Source: Allacma fusca (Eukaryota > Arthropoda > Collembola > Symphypleona > Sminthuridae). Taken from it: a stretch of DNA of 64,000 nt. The DNA lies in assembly GCA_947179485.1 (NCBI GenBank), contig OX359247.1, forward strand, positions 31,038,801 to 31,102,800, read 5' to 3'. The notes under the pieces are model-generated. The model was given only the letters and a program-made list of their open reading frames with translations, ran no database searches and had not been told where the DNA came from. Within the stretch, counting starts at the first letter, position 1. Each line of letters begins with the position of its first letter. Positions 21,822-33,160 of the stretch are shown piece after piece. The position numbers and the translations under genes were made by a program.

Positions 21822-21827
21822 TTTATT
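21822..21827 (-). promoter_or_regulatory. Possible polyadenylation signal of the Speedy/RINGO-type gene
   Basis: AATAAA on the minus strand, about 120 bases past the stop codon at 21948, is well placed for the gene's 3' end. AATAAA is frequent by chance in DNA this AT-rich. Confidence 0.35.
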
Positions 21828-21947
21828 ACTTTTAGAAACTTAATACGATTATGTCTATTTATCTAGAATCAGCGAATAATGCCAAGTGTGTAACGAATAG
21901 AACGATAACGAGCCTAATATAGGAAGTAGCAACTGCTACAATGAAAA

Positions 21948-24900
21948 TCATAACGCCTTTGGTACAGGTGCATTGAATGAAGGGAATAATTTCTTCATTT
22001 TCAGCATGGAAACGTATTTCTGTAAATATTTTTCATCACTAAGAATATTCTCAATCCGATTTTCGATTTCAAATAGCTGAATGTACTCGATCGGCCAATT
22101 AGCGTCCAGACTCGGTGAGAATGTTAAGGATGGTGACCAATCTAGATTCAAGGAATGGAACATTTTAAATAATTGCCTACAATAAATCTACAACTTATTG
22201 CAAAAAATTGTTTCGTTTCGGCTACGATAGGCAAACGTACTTTCAAAATAATGTCCAGTTTCGGGACAACTAGAAGCATTTTCCAAGTTTTTTTGATGTT
22301 TTTCTCTCACGGACGTCAACACACCTTAAAGAAATAAATCGAAATGAAATAACATTTTCAAGCAGTCAATCGAACTACCTAAACTAAGGATTCTGAAGAG
22401 GAAAATACGAACGGAATAGAATACTTACGAGTAAGATGAAGCTTCTGAGAACTAAAGACCGGCTGTATCGTAAACCGTTCCTGAACGTCTTGAGAGTAAT
22501 AATGATTTCCTTTGCACATAACGCATTTGTTGGAACTCCAATTGACCCTGGAATTCAGAAACTAGCTTTATTTCAAATTGGTAGCAGTGAAAACTATAAG
22601 ATAATGATACCGAGTAAGGACTTACATACCCGTATCGTGAAAGTACTTTTTTAACAAATCAGTACTCGTAGGATAAACCGTATATGTTCGATTCAAACGC
22701 TAGCTATAGCTTTAAAAATTGTATATGTGAGTAATTATTAATTATGTATACCCGTTGACAGCATCAATTGTAGAAAAAAAGGAAACATGAATGAACTGGA
22801 GCTTCCAGGCTTGATGAACGTCCCGTATGGCTCCACCATGAAATCTCAGCCGCCACCTTTTCCAAAACGGATGGTATGGAGCAACCGATATCACCTACAG
22901 ACATGGATACATAAACATCATACATAGATTAATACCAGTGCTCGGACTGGGTACGGGTAATACTCGGGTAAATGGGTACGGGTACAGGTATGGGTACTAC
23001 CCGGGTACAGAAGATGAGTACTCGCAAGTACGCGGGTACTACCCGGGTACAGAAGATGAGTACTCGCAAGTACGCGGGTACTACCCGGGTACTCTTTATT
23101 TTAGGCAATAAAGTTGGTACAGGTACGGGTACGGGTATGGGTACTCACTCAGTGGCAATCGGGTAGTACCCAATGGGTACGGGTATCGCTATGTAAAATA
23201 CCTGTACCCGTGGGTGCTGTACCCGAGTATTTTTGGGTACTTCAAGGATTCCTGATGGGATGGATTATATACTATGGCTAACAATAAGACCTACCAACCG
23301 TGGAGTTGCTTATTTCTTAGTATACAGATACTTGCGTTAGTGACAGAGCCAAGTGGCTTCGTCTCATTTATGATTACGTGGTAGTTGCAATCTAACGCTT
23401 ATAATAATTCATCCAAGGAATCTAATAAAGAAATAGAGCGTAGAGTCAGTGAAATCATGTGTTTATCGACTTAAATAGTGAAGCTCGTCAACGAAGAATT
23501 TCAAGGGGGAGGTTCTTGGGATTCAATTTAATTAGCTTCATTGGGAGCGTAACATTACAATTATTTGAAGACGTATTACGAGATAAGATCGGAATAAATA
23601 TACATTTATTAGCAGACCCATTTCTTAACGTTACAAGTACCCAGGGTTGCCCAAATGAAAACGCCAAGGCATTTTATGCAGGCAATTTGAGCAATGTCAA
23701 TTCTGGGTATTTGACACTTTGAGTATTTATTGAGGTGAATATTTATAACATTTTAGAATGAAAAATATCATTCCTTGTACGCAATATTTATATTTCAGTC
23801 CCTTTGATTAATCTTGATAATTTTGTTGTTAAAAGAACTTGACAGACATCTGAACTTGACGTTCAAAACTTCCATGGGGTTGCATTTTAGTCCTATTTTG
23901 CCTGCATTTTTCGAAAATCTCCGTCTCGGGCTTCATAAATGTGAGAGACAGTTTACGAATGTTTGTTTTATAAAGCTGTAATATAAAATGAATATTCAAT
24001 ATTGCCTCCCACATTTATTTCCTGAAACCGCAATATTTGACTTAGAAAAATTATGATCAACTCAATTTTTCCGTATAATATTTTCTATACACAGTGTTCG
24101 ATTAGCCGTAAACGATTAGCAGGGGAAAAATTTTCTTGTTCTCCAAGTTGAAAAGCAATTTATGAAGAGTTTAGTATTAAAGAATCCGTCCCAATTCCAA
24201 TTAGCGAGAACACATTTCATTTCATTCAGCAAGTTATTATTTTGGGGTAGTAGGATTTGAATTTCGTCAGTGTTTATTAAAAAAATCACAAAATGCCTTA
24301 AATAATTTTTTCAAAAAATTCAAATAGGATGTCTTTAACGCCTGGGGAAAATTTCCAAAATCCCGGACACTTTTAATGGAGGTCAAAAAATTGTCAAATT
24401 AAAATTTTTCAGCTGGGCAGGCTAATGTCGCCGGGGATTTTAAATCGGCCAAACTTCCAGTACCCGAGTAATACCCGGGTACACACAATAGATACTCGGG
24501 TACGGGTACAGGTTTTGGGTACATTACGGGTACGGGTAAATTGTGGGTACAGGTACTACATTGTACTTTCAGGTCCGGGTACGGGTACTGAAATAATTTA
24601 CCCGGGTACTCGGGTATGGGTACGGGTATAGGTACAGCATTTTGTAGTACCCGATATTCGGGTACGGGTATGGGTACGGGTACACGGTTTCTGTACCCAG
24701 TCCGAGCACTGATTAATACACACGCATTGTTCAAGAGATTTATTCTTAAAAACGTACCTCCTCACATTCTTCTACTCTGACATAACTCCTGTAGTCAATC
24801 TTTTGAAACAAAATTGACTGGAATGAAGTGATAGAGTTGATAAAGTTTTGCTTTTCGCTTTTAGCGATTCCTCGAGGCAAGCAATAATGAATTAGTTGTA

Positions 24901-25282
24901 GCAAAGCTCGACCAGATCCATCGTCTTCTTCCATCTTGTGTGCTAGTAAGCTTTAGTATCAAATAAAAATAATATCAATTTAACGTTTCAAATCCACTAT
25001 GAAATTTTGGACTTAGCACTGTGACGTTTAAGGGTCTTTAATGCAAGCATAGTTACTCATTTCATTAAACTCAGATGATTGTAATTATATTACATAATTT
25101 ATACACCTATCTTGAAATAAGATGTTCTTACATTGCAGCCAGAACTGACAAAATATTAGTAAAAAAGTAGTCCGTGACATCGGCTCTCTTCAGATAAATA
25201 AATGCCATGGCCAAAGTATATCGATCTATGATTTCATAGCATCCATCGGTCTGCAATATTTTGCTCATGATAACATTTTCCC
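21948..25282 (-). CDS. Speedy/RINGO-type CDK activator, six 3' exons
   Basis: Exons on the minus strand: 25282-25132, 24950-24758, 22894-22752, 22547-22429, 22324-22241, 22141-21948 (stop TGA). All five introns have GT-AG ends and every junction keeps one reading frame. Exon 1 carries DRYTLAMAFIYLKRA, exon 2 HKMEEDDG and FQKIDYRSYV...EECEE, exon 3 VISVAPYHPFWKR. These line up with the Spy1 core of vertebrate Speedy (DKYLLAM-x-F-x-YFKRA, EED, DYRAIV...CEEVMAIAP). Speedy/RINGO proteins bind and activate CDK1/CDK2 without T-loop phosphorylation. Exons 4-6 encode a C-terminal tail with a VMCKGNHYY segment and no known domain; they are supported by splice sites and phase only, and an alternative end (stop at 22742 without splicing at 22752) is possible. 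The exon 5' of 25282, expected to hold the start of the Spy1 core, was not found. Confidence 0.8.
22936..24711. mobile_element. hAT-type element, word GGGTAC, exact TSD ATTAATAC
   Basis: Terminal inverted repeats CAGTGCTCGGACTGGGTAC are identical at both ends, and ATTAATAC flanks at 22928-22935 and 24712-24719. About 300 bp at each end consist of degenerate GGGTACGGGTA words. A 42-bp unit occurs twice near 22993-23090. The middle (23270-24390) is unique AT-rich DNA without a transposase. ORFs running through the word arrays are translations of the repeat. It lies in an intron of the Speedy/RINGO-type gene. Confidence 0.95.
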
Positions 25283-25302
25283 CTACAAAATGAAAATACA
25301 GA

Positions 25303-25697
25303 ATTGCTCTAACTTTCTAGAATCTAGGTTTAGAACCCGTCAGTAGTCCACGTGGTTTGCGATACCATGAATGTGGTGTCTAACCAAGAGCAAGATCCGC
25401 GAATAATTTTCCATACCCTATGTAATGTGTTATAATATGCTATAATAATAGTTATTCCGGATCGATCGTGTATTTTTGTTCATAAATAGCACACCGCTTT
25501 TGTCTCGACCAGAATAATTATTATTATTAACCCTTCCCCTGAATAATATTGTTGTTTCGTTCCTACTTATTACAAATACATAGCCAAAAAAATAATTCCT
25601 GCATTAATTATATTTAGTACATTCATAGTTATGCGAACCAATATGAAATTTATTTAAAGCTAGAGCAGTACGTAGAAAATAATGCATTATTAAATAA
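25303..25697 (-). repeat. Dispersed repeat, inverted copy at 41734-42163
   Basis: Diverged but clearly alignable, base by base, with the reverse complement of 41734-42163. It lies in the intron just upstream of the first recognised Speedy-type exon. Ends near TTGCTCTAACTT and AATAATTCATTATT; no terminal repeat or coding capacity is seen. The following 320 bases (25701-26021) have no feature I recognise. Confidence 0.75.
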
Positions 25698-26021
25698 GTA
25701 TAGAAATCCCCCTGATTTCAAGTCGATTCAACAATATTATATTTGCAAATTATTTTATTTCTTCGTATGACTTCGAAGGTTTCAAACTCAAAATATTTCC
25801 ATTTTCACACATTTTAGTTCCATGAATAAATATTACGCCGTTACCTAAATATAATAATTTGCCAGACCTAAAAATTATACTTTGCTTTAAGAGCGTAATT
25901 TTTGTCAGACTTGGTATGACATTTAAGAGAAAATGGAATGTAAAAGATTAAGTCATCCAGTTTCAAATCCTTCTTCGGCCAGAAAACAAATTTGACACAC
26001 ACTACGATACGATTCTCTATT

Positions 26022-26237
26022 TAACATTCGCAGCAATAATTTCCTGGTAACCAATCCCTCTCACCAAGCGAGTCCTGCTTGTAACCGATGTACCAGCCGT
26101 GTCGTTTCATCTCTGAGACCAGGAGAAAGTCCCTTTGTTGAAAGAAAATTGCATCCTCTCTTTGAGCTTTGAAAGGGAATAAGCCAAGACGGTGCATTTC
26201 TTTATGATAGAGGTCCAAGTTATACCCCCGGAGCTGT
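26022..26237 (-). CDS. Terminal exon with an SH3 domain
   Basis: On the minus strand an acceptor AAACTTACAG|CTCCGG at 26238 opens a frame that runs to TAA at about 26024. The product contains an SH3-type domain: GLFPFKAQREDAIFF (ALYDY-like strand), DFLLVSEMKRHGWYIGY (Trp of the binding groove) and SLGERDWLPGNYC (the G-x-x-P-x-N-Y end). SH3 domains bind proline-rich peptides. The stop after CCEC makes this the last exon of a gene whose earlier exons were not found. It lies 0.7 kb upstream of the first Speedy-type exon on the same strand, and a donor-like CTTG|GTGAGA inside it is in phase with that exon, but using it would cut the SH3 domain, so a separate gene is more likely. Confidence 0.6.
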
Positions 26238-26781
26238 AAGTTTGTAATTAATACAGCTTTTTGAGCCAGCGGTCTACTTCGGACTGAGCTGTCCTAACCA
26301 AAATTTATTAACACATGAATATATCACACGCAAAACAAATGGACGATACTCTAATTACTTTTCATTTAACCTAGTAACTTAATTAACCAGTTGAACTACC
26401 GGCCAAGCACAACTCTTCATACACAACTATTTTTTTTACTTACATGTACTACTTTTAAATGCATTCACGGATACGTATTCTAACCTAATTTACTCGCTAT
26501 ACCAATGTATACGAAATTACACTTAATTCATAATTAGATTTTTATACATGTTTCTCCAAAAGAACTATGAAAATGTTCCGAGATTACAACTTGCGTATCA
26601 TTTCTTTAGCATTCACTATTAGGACGTCAATATCCTGGAGCACTTAATCTGAGCAATCTCTCATCTTCAAATCCTTACCGTTAGCATTTTATTTTATCCT
26701 TGACATTACCACATGCTATACATAAATTTATAAGAAATTGTTACTATGGTTTCATTTGTTGGTAGTATTTGAATTTTATTT
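26238..26781. other. Non-coding AT-rich DNA
   Basis: No ORF or repeat recognised. If the SH3 exon is real, this is part of its upstream intron on the minus strand. Confidence 0.4.
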
Positions 26782-26789
26782 GTATTTAT

Positions 26790-28110
26790 CAGTGCTGGGA
26801 CCTCTACTCTACTGAAAATAGAGGTAGTGGTAGAAATAGAGTAGGGTCGTTAAAATCAGCAAAACATTAGTAGAGGTGTAGTAAAGGTATACAGAAATTC
26901 TAGCATAATAGAGGTAGAGGAAAATAGTAGGCTAGCATAAAATTAAGTGAGTAGAGGAGCGTTATTTAGGGTCCCAATTTATATACCAGTAGTAGGAGTA
27001 GAGGTAGAATAGTACATCATATTCTAATGATAGAGTAAAGGTAGTAGTAGTAGTAAGCTTATAGTAATAAGAAGTAATTTATAAATTCACCGTTTCCCTG
27101 AACACCCAATTTAATACTCGGAATGACATCTGGTGTCCGTATATACAACCTCACTTCACTTCATCATTACAGTAACTCATGAACGTGTTTTGTAGCTGCA
27201 AATGCAATAGAAGGGAATTGGAAATACATAACCAAATGTCATAATCACGTCATTCCCTTTATAAACACGCTAGTTTTTAAGCTTTTATCTAATTTAGCTT
27301 GTGGTAATTTTTTAGCTGTACTGATGGGGTACTGATCTTATTGTATTCAATAAAGCCTCAATATTAACGTTAAACTAGCAGAAATCAGGGCTGTCACGGG
27401 CCTAAATACCACTACTTTTTTAATTATTGAGATACGACGGAAAATTTCAGCACAAAACTAGGTATTCATGAGACAAACTTTCAATTTTGGAGAGGATTTT
27501 TTGAATACCAATTCCGACTCGAATTCTTTTTAAAAAACCCGATTTACATCTATTGTGAGCACCGGTATTCAAAAATTCTTTTTGGATTCCGATTCTACTA
27601 TCAGTGATCTATTTTTCCATGCTCACAATTACTCATGGAAAATGACCATTTGAATACAAACGAGGGTCAAAGTTTTCGGGGCAATATGCAATTCGAATTT
27701 CGATATCCAGCACTGGCAGAAATTGAATGATAATTCAGATTCTTAATGAACCGTTTATAGGTACAAGTGAGGACTATTGGTTCTAACTTCATTACTGTTT
27801 ATATTACATTCTGCTACTTTATTCTAAAGCACCATGAATTTCTCTGTAAATACTGTATTTGTTTGGTAGAGGTAGTGGTAGCTAGCAGAGCCAAAAAAAT
27901 TTAGAGAGTAGAGTAGAGGTAGAGTAGCGGCAATAATTTTAACACATAATAGAGTAGAATAATAGCTAGCAAGTCAGCTAAACATAATAGCAGTAGAGGT
28001 CCTCTATTCTATCTAAAACCGCTGGTACAGTAAAGTGTCATAGAGGCTGCACCTGTTGAAAAATACAATAGAGTAGAATAGAATAGCGCTTGCTGAAACG
28101 CCCATCACTG
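26790..28110. mobile_element. hAT-type element, word GTAGAG, exact TSD GTATTTAT
   Basis: The left end is CAGTGCTGGGACCTC and the right end inverted is CAGTGATGGGCG. GTATTTAT flanks at 26782-26789 and 28111-28118. The arms (26790-27060 and 27860-28095) are GTAGAGGTAGAGTAG words in one strand orientation. The middle holds a nested element at 27386-27715 and otherwise no coding sequence. Confidence 0.9.
27386..27715. mobile_element. hAT-type short element nested in the GTAGAG element, exact TSD GCAGAAAT
   Basis: The left end is CAGGGCTGTCACGGGCC and the right end inverted is CAGTGCTGGATATCG. GCAGAAAT flanks at 27378-27385 and 27716-27723. It is 330 bp long, with GATTCCGATTC and GAATAC words inside. 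Confidence 0.85.
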
Positions 28111-28118
28111 GTATTTAT

Positions 28119-29094
28119 GAAGATGTTTTTGTTGTAAAACTGAATGTATGTAATGGAGTTGAGAAAAGGAGACATTGACAGTCGAGTAACGGTGTGAGAA
28201 AGGTGTTTGAGTAAAACCTGTGTAAGGAAACAGGAAAATTAATAAATAAAATTGCACGTAGTTGCTGGTCCTCCGTAAAGTTAGCAAAAATATTATTAAA
28301 GATTATTTGATATCAAGAGACCATAACAACACGTATTTTTAACCATAATTCATCCGATCTTAGTTCACATTGAAGTTTTCTTTTCCAAAGTTCCTTAATT
28401 AATCTATAAAATAGTACTTTGAATTAACTATTATTTTTGCAGCAATTAGGAAAATTGCGCCTGAGATTTAAACCAGTGTAGTTTGCTCCACTTGATTTCA
28501 ACACAAATTCACTCCATCTTCACATCTCGTACCAAACAACCTTCATATCACTGAAACCTATTCCTAAATAGTTGGAATTCAGTATTTTTGCTCTTTAACT
28601 GTTTTTGCAATTAAATTTTCTCCTAAATCAAATATTCTGCTGTTTTACTTTTGATTTGAGAGGGTCTAGGTATACCAGACTTACTTAATCCGTCGTTGTA
28701 TTTAGAAGCACTCTCCTGACAGTCGCCATAATTTTTCGCGGCCTTTTCTGTTGTCGCATTTTAGGGACAGAAAAACTACTTATGTTTAAATTTTTCCGAA
28801 ACTCCTAACTCAAAACTTATTCGCATGAATCAAGTAGAATCTCTTAAATAATCTCTTCTAATGACTCCAAAGATTAGATGTATTTCATCATTTTGAAACG
28901 ATTTCACATTTCCTGACATTCCAACCTGTGCTTGATATTTCTTGCTCCTGCAGCAGGAATTTAATTCTAATTAATTGGAAATAGTGACTATTTAATCGCT
29001 AAGATTCTCTAATTTACAAAAATGTGATAGTAATAAGCAATATTGTAATATTTTATTACAGTTATTATTTGCAAATATCTTTGGTTTGTGTATT
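28119..29094. other. Non-coding AT-rich DNA
   Basis: A 60-codon minus ORF (28287-28105) has no recognisable content and runs into the element border. Nothing else was seen. Confidence 0.4.
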
Positions 29095-29330
29095 CAGGGC
29101 ACTTATGGCCACACTACTCTACGTTTTAGTAGTGATAGTGTTATAGTGGGAATTATTAAAATAGTTGTTCAAAATGAAATAAAATAATATTTATTTGTAG
29201 TGTAGGACCAAGGAGCCATGCGAATGTAAGTAAGTAGTAGTAACTACTATTGCGCAACAACATTAGTTCCTAAAATGTAGTTTAGAAAATTTGAGTCGCC
29301 TATAGTTTGATTATAGTGTAGAAGTAGTTT

Positions 29331-29796
29331 GCACGGGTTCTATATTATATGAAATCAGGAAAACCAAATAAACCGTGGATTCACCAAATACAAAATTCTC
29401 AAGTCGTCTTGATCAATAAGAGCAAAATAAATTACAAACCGATACACAAAAGGCGAGAAGTGCGAATAATCACTCAGATTTTCTTGTCCCATAATAATCC
29501 TAGGCACAATTTTCTTAACCAATAAATTTAGGTCGCTAGGTCGCTACGAGAACATTACACATACCGATTACCAATCAATACAAATAAGCACTGTCACATG
29601 ATGAACTTGATGACTCAACAATATCAACAGAATTAATAACTTACTGAGCTATATGGTAATACTAAGACAACAAATTAGAAACTATAATAACACAATACAA
29701 TTCAATCACCGCTCACAATCATAAGATTCAAATTCTCCCCAATGTGAAGAATCACGTCGACGTGAGTATAGGTGGCTACACTCTACAGTTCTAATA
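29331..29796 (-). repeat. BEL/Pao 3' LTR
   Basis: Aligns over its length with the LTRs at 3317 and 8048 on the opposite strand. The start reads TATTAGAACTG instead of TGTTAGAACTG. The purine-rich AAATGGTGGGAG just upstream is the likely polypurine tract. The end stops after TAGAACCCGT. Confidence 0.85.
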
Positions 29797-29864
29797 TACT
29801 CCCACCATTTGAATTTAATTATTACAAATCAAATATTATAATTTACTCAATTACACTAAACGAA

Positions 29865-32462
29865 TCAATGACTTCTTTCTTCCACTAGAACCTCCAAAGA
29901 AAATAGTCGTTGCACGGGACGGATTATTTCTCCCGATGTCGTTCTCACCTTGACTACTCGAACTATTCCGTCTTTACCAGGAAGCAGTTCGATCACTCGT
30001 GCCAAGGGCCAGTTGATTCGCTTCTTATTGTCTTGCTCCAACAAAACAATGTCGCCACTCTTCATAGATCCACGGAATCTTTTCGCTTCGAAGCGATTAC
30101 AAGTAGATCGGGCCGGCCATGTCGATCCCGGTAACTTCGAACGCAGCAGCAGAACGAATCCTGTCGACAGGAAGAGGAGCTGCAGCTGTCTTAATCTTAG
30201 TGCAATCAAATCTACGACACTTCGCGCAGTTAACCACAACCTTACGGATGTTTCTTCTAGCTTGAGGAATCCAGAACCTTTCCCTCAGGTTGCACATCAC
30301 CATTTGAACTCCAGCATGCGATAATTCTTCGTGTACTTTCTTGACCAACATTACAACAGCTGGATGATCCCCAGGTAGCAACACGGAGAGCCTAAAGTTC
30401 TTTTTATCCCGTCGTCGTAACAACTTCGTGACGACACGATATAGTCCATCATCAAATAACTGTAAATTTAACTGCTTGAGTATTTGCGGTTTGGCACAAT
30501 AAGTTTCTGTTTGAATCAACTTAAACAAACTCATCTCAGCAGTACGCAATTCTTTATCATTCAAATGTTTCATTAAAATGTTTCCACATCTACAGTTACC
30601 AACACATCTAAGAACCCAAGCAATTCTTCTTACAACCTTCCAGTAGCTTGTCAGTCCACTGTAATACCAGTCAGCTGGTCCAGTCGACTGGACAGTATTT
30701 ATCACCACTGACTTCATTACCTCGCTTCTGATGATTTCTTCATCCGGGACAGGATCAGAATTTGGCCACGTTTCTGGATCTCCTTTGAGCCAGTTCGGAC
30801 CACGCCACCAACTACTTCGAAGTAGCCGAGAAGATGAGCATCCTCTGGAAGGAAGGTCAGCTGGGTTCATTTCACCTGGAACGTGATTCCACGATGAGGG
30901 AACAGTCAGCTCTCTGATCTCCTTCACCCGATTCTTCACGAACACACCCCATTGGTTCTGCTTCTTGATCCAACAAAGGGCATTACTTGAGTCTGACCAG
31001 TAGGTAAAAGGAATGTCCGAGCAATTTATTGCATTCTTAACGGATTCAGCTAGTCTGGCACCAATGCAACAAGCCATCAACTCTAATCTTGAAATTGTAA
31101 TTTTCTTCATTGGAGCCACACGCACCTTAGCAGATACTAACTGAACTGACACTGTATTCATCGTGTCGACACGAAGAAAAACCACTGCAGCATAAGCATA
31201 GGAACTTGCATCCACAAATACATGAAATGAGTTTACAATCAGAAATAGTACCAACTAACCACCTTGGTATCTTGATTTTCTTCAACTCAGCAACTTGTTC
31301 TGACCATCGATGAAACTCCTGAGTGATCTCCTCTAGCAGCTCGTCGTCCCATCCCAACTTGAGTGACCATGACTTTTGAAGTAGTAACTTTGGACAGTGA
31401 CTGTGCACGTGAAACCAATGGGATCGAAGACACGGTGAGCGCAAGACAAAATCACTCTTTTGGTCACCTTTGTGTCGACACAAAAAACATTGTCCACAGT
31501 AACAGTAAAGGTATCAGCCACAGTACACCAAGACAATCCCAACACCGATATATCGGAATTAGTACTGGAGCTGGCCAAATCGTCTTGGTTCCACCTCCAA
31601 TCTCTAAGGTTAAAATGTCCTTTCGTAAGGAGTCTCACAGATTCACAAATGAATACATTTAGTTCATCTTTAGTATTCACATTGGTCACACAGTTGTCAA
31701 CATAAAGGGAGTCTAAGAGTTTGTTAGCAATAGCTTTTTCATTTTCACTAACCTCATATAAGTGTTTGTTCAGTGTAGCTGCCAGAAGAAACGGGCTGGA
31801 AGACACGCCAAATACAACTCGGCGATGACGATATTTTCTAATCCTCTCAAAGCCAGGCTCCCACCATAGGAATCTGAGAAAATTCCTGTCGACAGGAGCG
31901 GCGGATAGCTGCAAGAACGTTTTTTCAATATCTAAAATAACCCCAAATCTTCTTAACCTGAACCTCAAAAGGATGGTAGGGATTAACTCCAACACATTTA
32001 CACCCTTCTCCAGGCAGTCATTTAGGAAAGGTTTGTACTTCAACTTGGCCGAAGCATCAAACACAGGGCGGATCTTCGTGGTTTCACTACTCTCCTTGAT
32101 GACGGGCCGGTGAGGCAGGTAGTGCCCAAAATCATTCAATTCTTCTGTCGGCACTTCCTCAATGATTCCTCTGATACCCAGTTCATAAAGACGTTTTGAT
32201 ATGCTTCCAACTTCCCCTTGCATTTTAACTTCTTTGTTGTAGAATACAACCGTCGTGTAGCTAGTTCTTCGTTAGACGGAAGATCAACTTGATTGGTGAG
32301 CCAGGGAAGACCAACAACATACCTTCCATCCTTTTCTCTTCGAAGAGAATCTTCAAATCTCTTCAGGATGAATTCTTGCTGTTCACCTTTGGTTTTCACT
32401 TCACATGGATCAGTAATCCCCAGAACATCCAGCTTCCAAAGATTCGACACTGTAGTATCCAA
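29865..32462 (-). pseudogene. BEL/Pao pol polyprotein, broken
   Basis: Order on the minus strand: NLWKLDVLGI (32440) at the start of the polymerase region; RRLYSTTKKL and the reverse transcriptase from 32223, with FGVILDIEKTFLQL (first catalytic Asp) and SLYVDNCVTNV, where the usual YVDD is YVDN; RNase H-like FHVFVDASSYAYAAVVF (about 31230); integrase zinc finger with H-x4-H...C-x2-C near 30330-30210; TGIDMAGPIYL at the start of the integrase core; then directly DUF5641 (MKSGDIVLLEQDN...WPLARV, ending VEERSH at 29865). Most of the integrase catalytic core is deleted near 30095. Frame changes occur near 32200 and 31300. It cannot make a working enzyme set. Confidence 0.85.
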
Positions 32463-33160
32463 ATAAGCACTATACTTATGTGTTATTATTTATGATTAGG
32501 AATGTGTGACTAAGTTTTGCCATAAGTTTCTTATGACTTTCTATATCTTGAAATGTTATTGTGCGTTTGCTTGAACGAACGTCTTGTATTTGTATTGGAG
32601 CTTTGTGTGCTCTACGTTGTAATCATTGTTCATGGTAGTAGTAATTGAACAATTATTACTATTTAATGCAGCTTTAAATATTCCAGGTGCAAAAACAAAA
32701 ATTCCAATATTGATGTATATTCATTTAAGTGAGTTGATCTTTCCCTAATCATCAGTTCAGAAACTCAAGCCAATACCAGATTATGAGATATATACTTGAG
32801 TTATACACTCGTGTGGATGATGTCTAAAAATATAAACTGGTCTTTCAAAATGCCTAACCTATTATTGAATCGTGTAAAGATCGTCTCTAGTTTAGCATAA
32901 AAGTCTAGCTTTATCGGCAGAAGATAAACTGTATATATACGATGAAACGGGATTTTTTCGCTAGACTCCATATTTATCACAGAAAATTTACAATTTAAGT
33001 CTTTATAGCCTGATTTTAATGCTATTTCGTGAATAGTGTGGCATTTTTACTGCGTAGAGTAAAGTGATCGTTGTAGTGTAGAGTAAGGCTAATTTTTAGT
33101 AGTAGTTGACAATTACTTTTGTTGTTGGCATTGTAGTGGTAAGTAGCGGCATTTACCCTG

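Larger units (their letters stand above)
29331..32465 (-). mobile_element. BEL/Pao retrotransposon copy, truncated, integrase core deleted
   Basis: On the minus strand: reverse transcriptase start at about 32460, RNase H region, zinc-binding part of the integrase, the DUF5641 C-terminal domain, then one LTR (29796-29331). Gag, protease and the 5' LTR are missing. The 3' LTR lacks its last 14 bases or so, and no duplication was found, so both ends appear truncated. Same LTR family as 3317 and 8048. Confidence 0.85.
29095..33160. mobile_element. Probable hAT-type element, word GTAGTGTAG, split by a BEL/Pao copy
   Basis: The left end is CAGGGCACTTATGGCC and the right end inverted is CAGGGTAAATGCC. 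GTAGT/GTAGTGTAG words fill 29100-29330 and 33040-33160. A BEL/Pao copy occupies 29331-32465. The 8-bp flanks (TGTGTATT and ACTAAGTT) do not match, and words continue past 33160, so the right end may be misplaced. The part at 32470-33040 is AT-rich without features. Confidence 0.45.

Noticed and set aside
22436..22654. 72-codon plus ORF
   Set aside because: Antisense to exon 4 of the Speedy/RINGO-type gene, and no product recognised.
22972..23166. Tandem GTAC repeats as a possible CRISPR array or telomere-like repeat
   Set aside because: Units are degenerate with no spacer structure, and the borders are those of a transposon with an 8-bp duplication.
24399..24734. 111-codon minus ORF rich in VPVPIPVPEY
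   Set aside because: It is the translation of the GGGTAC word array of the hAT-type element.
29950..30324. 124-codon plus ORF
   Set aside because: Antisense shadow of the BEL/Pao pol frames on the minus strand.
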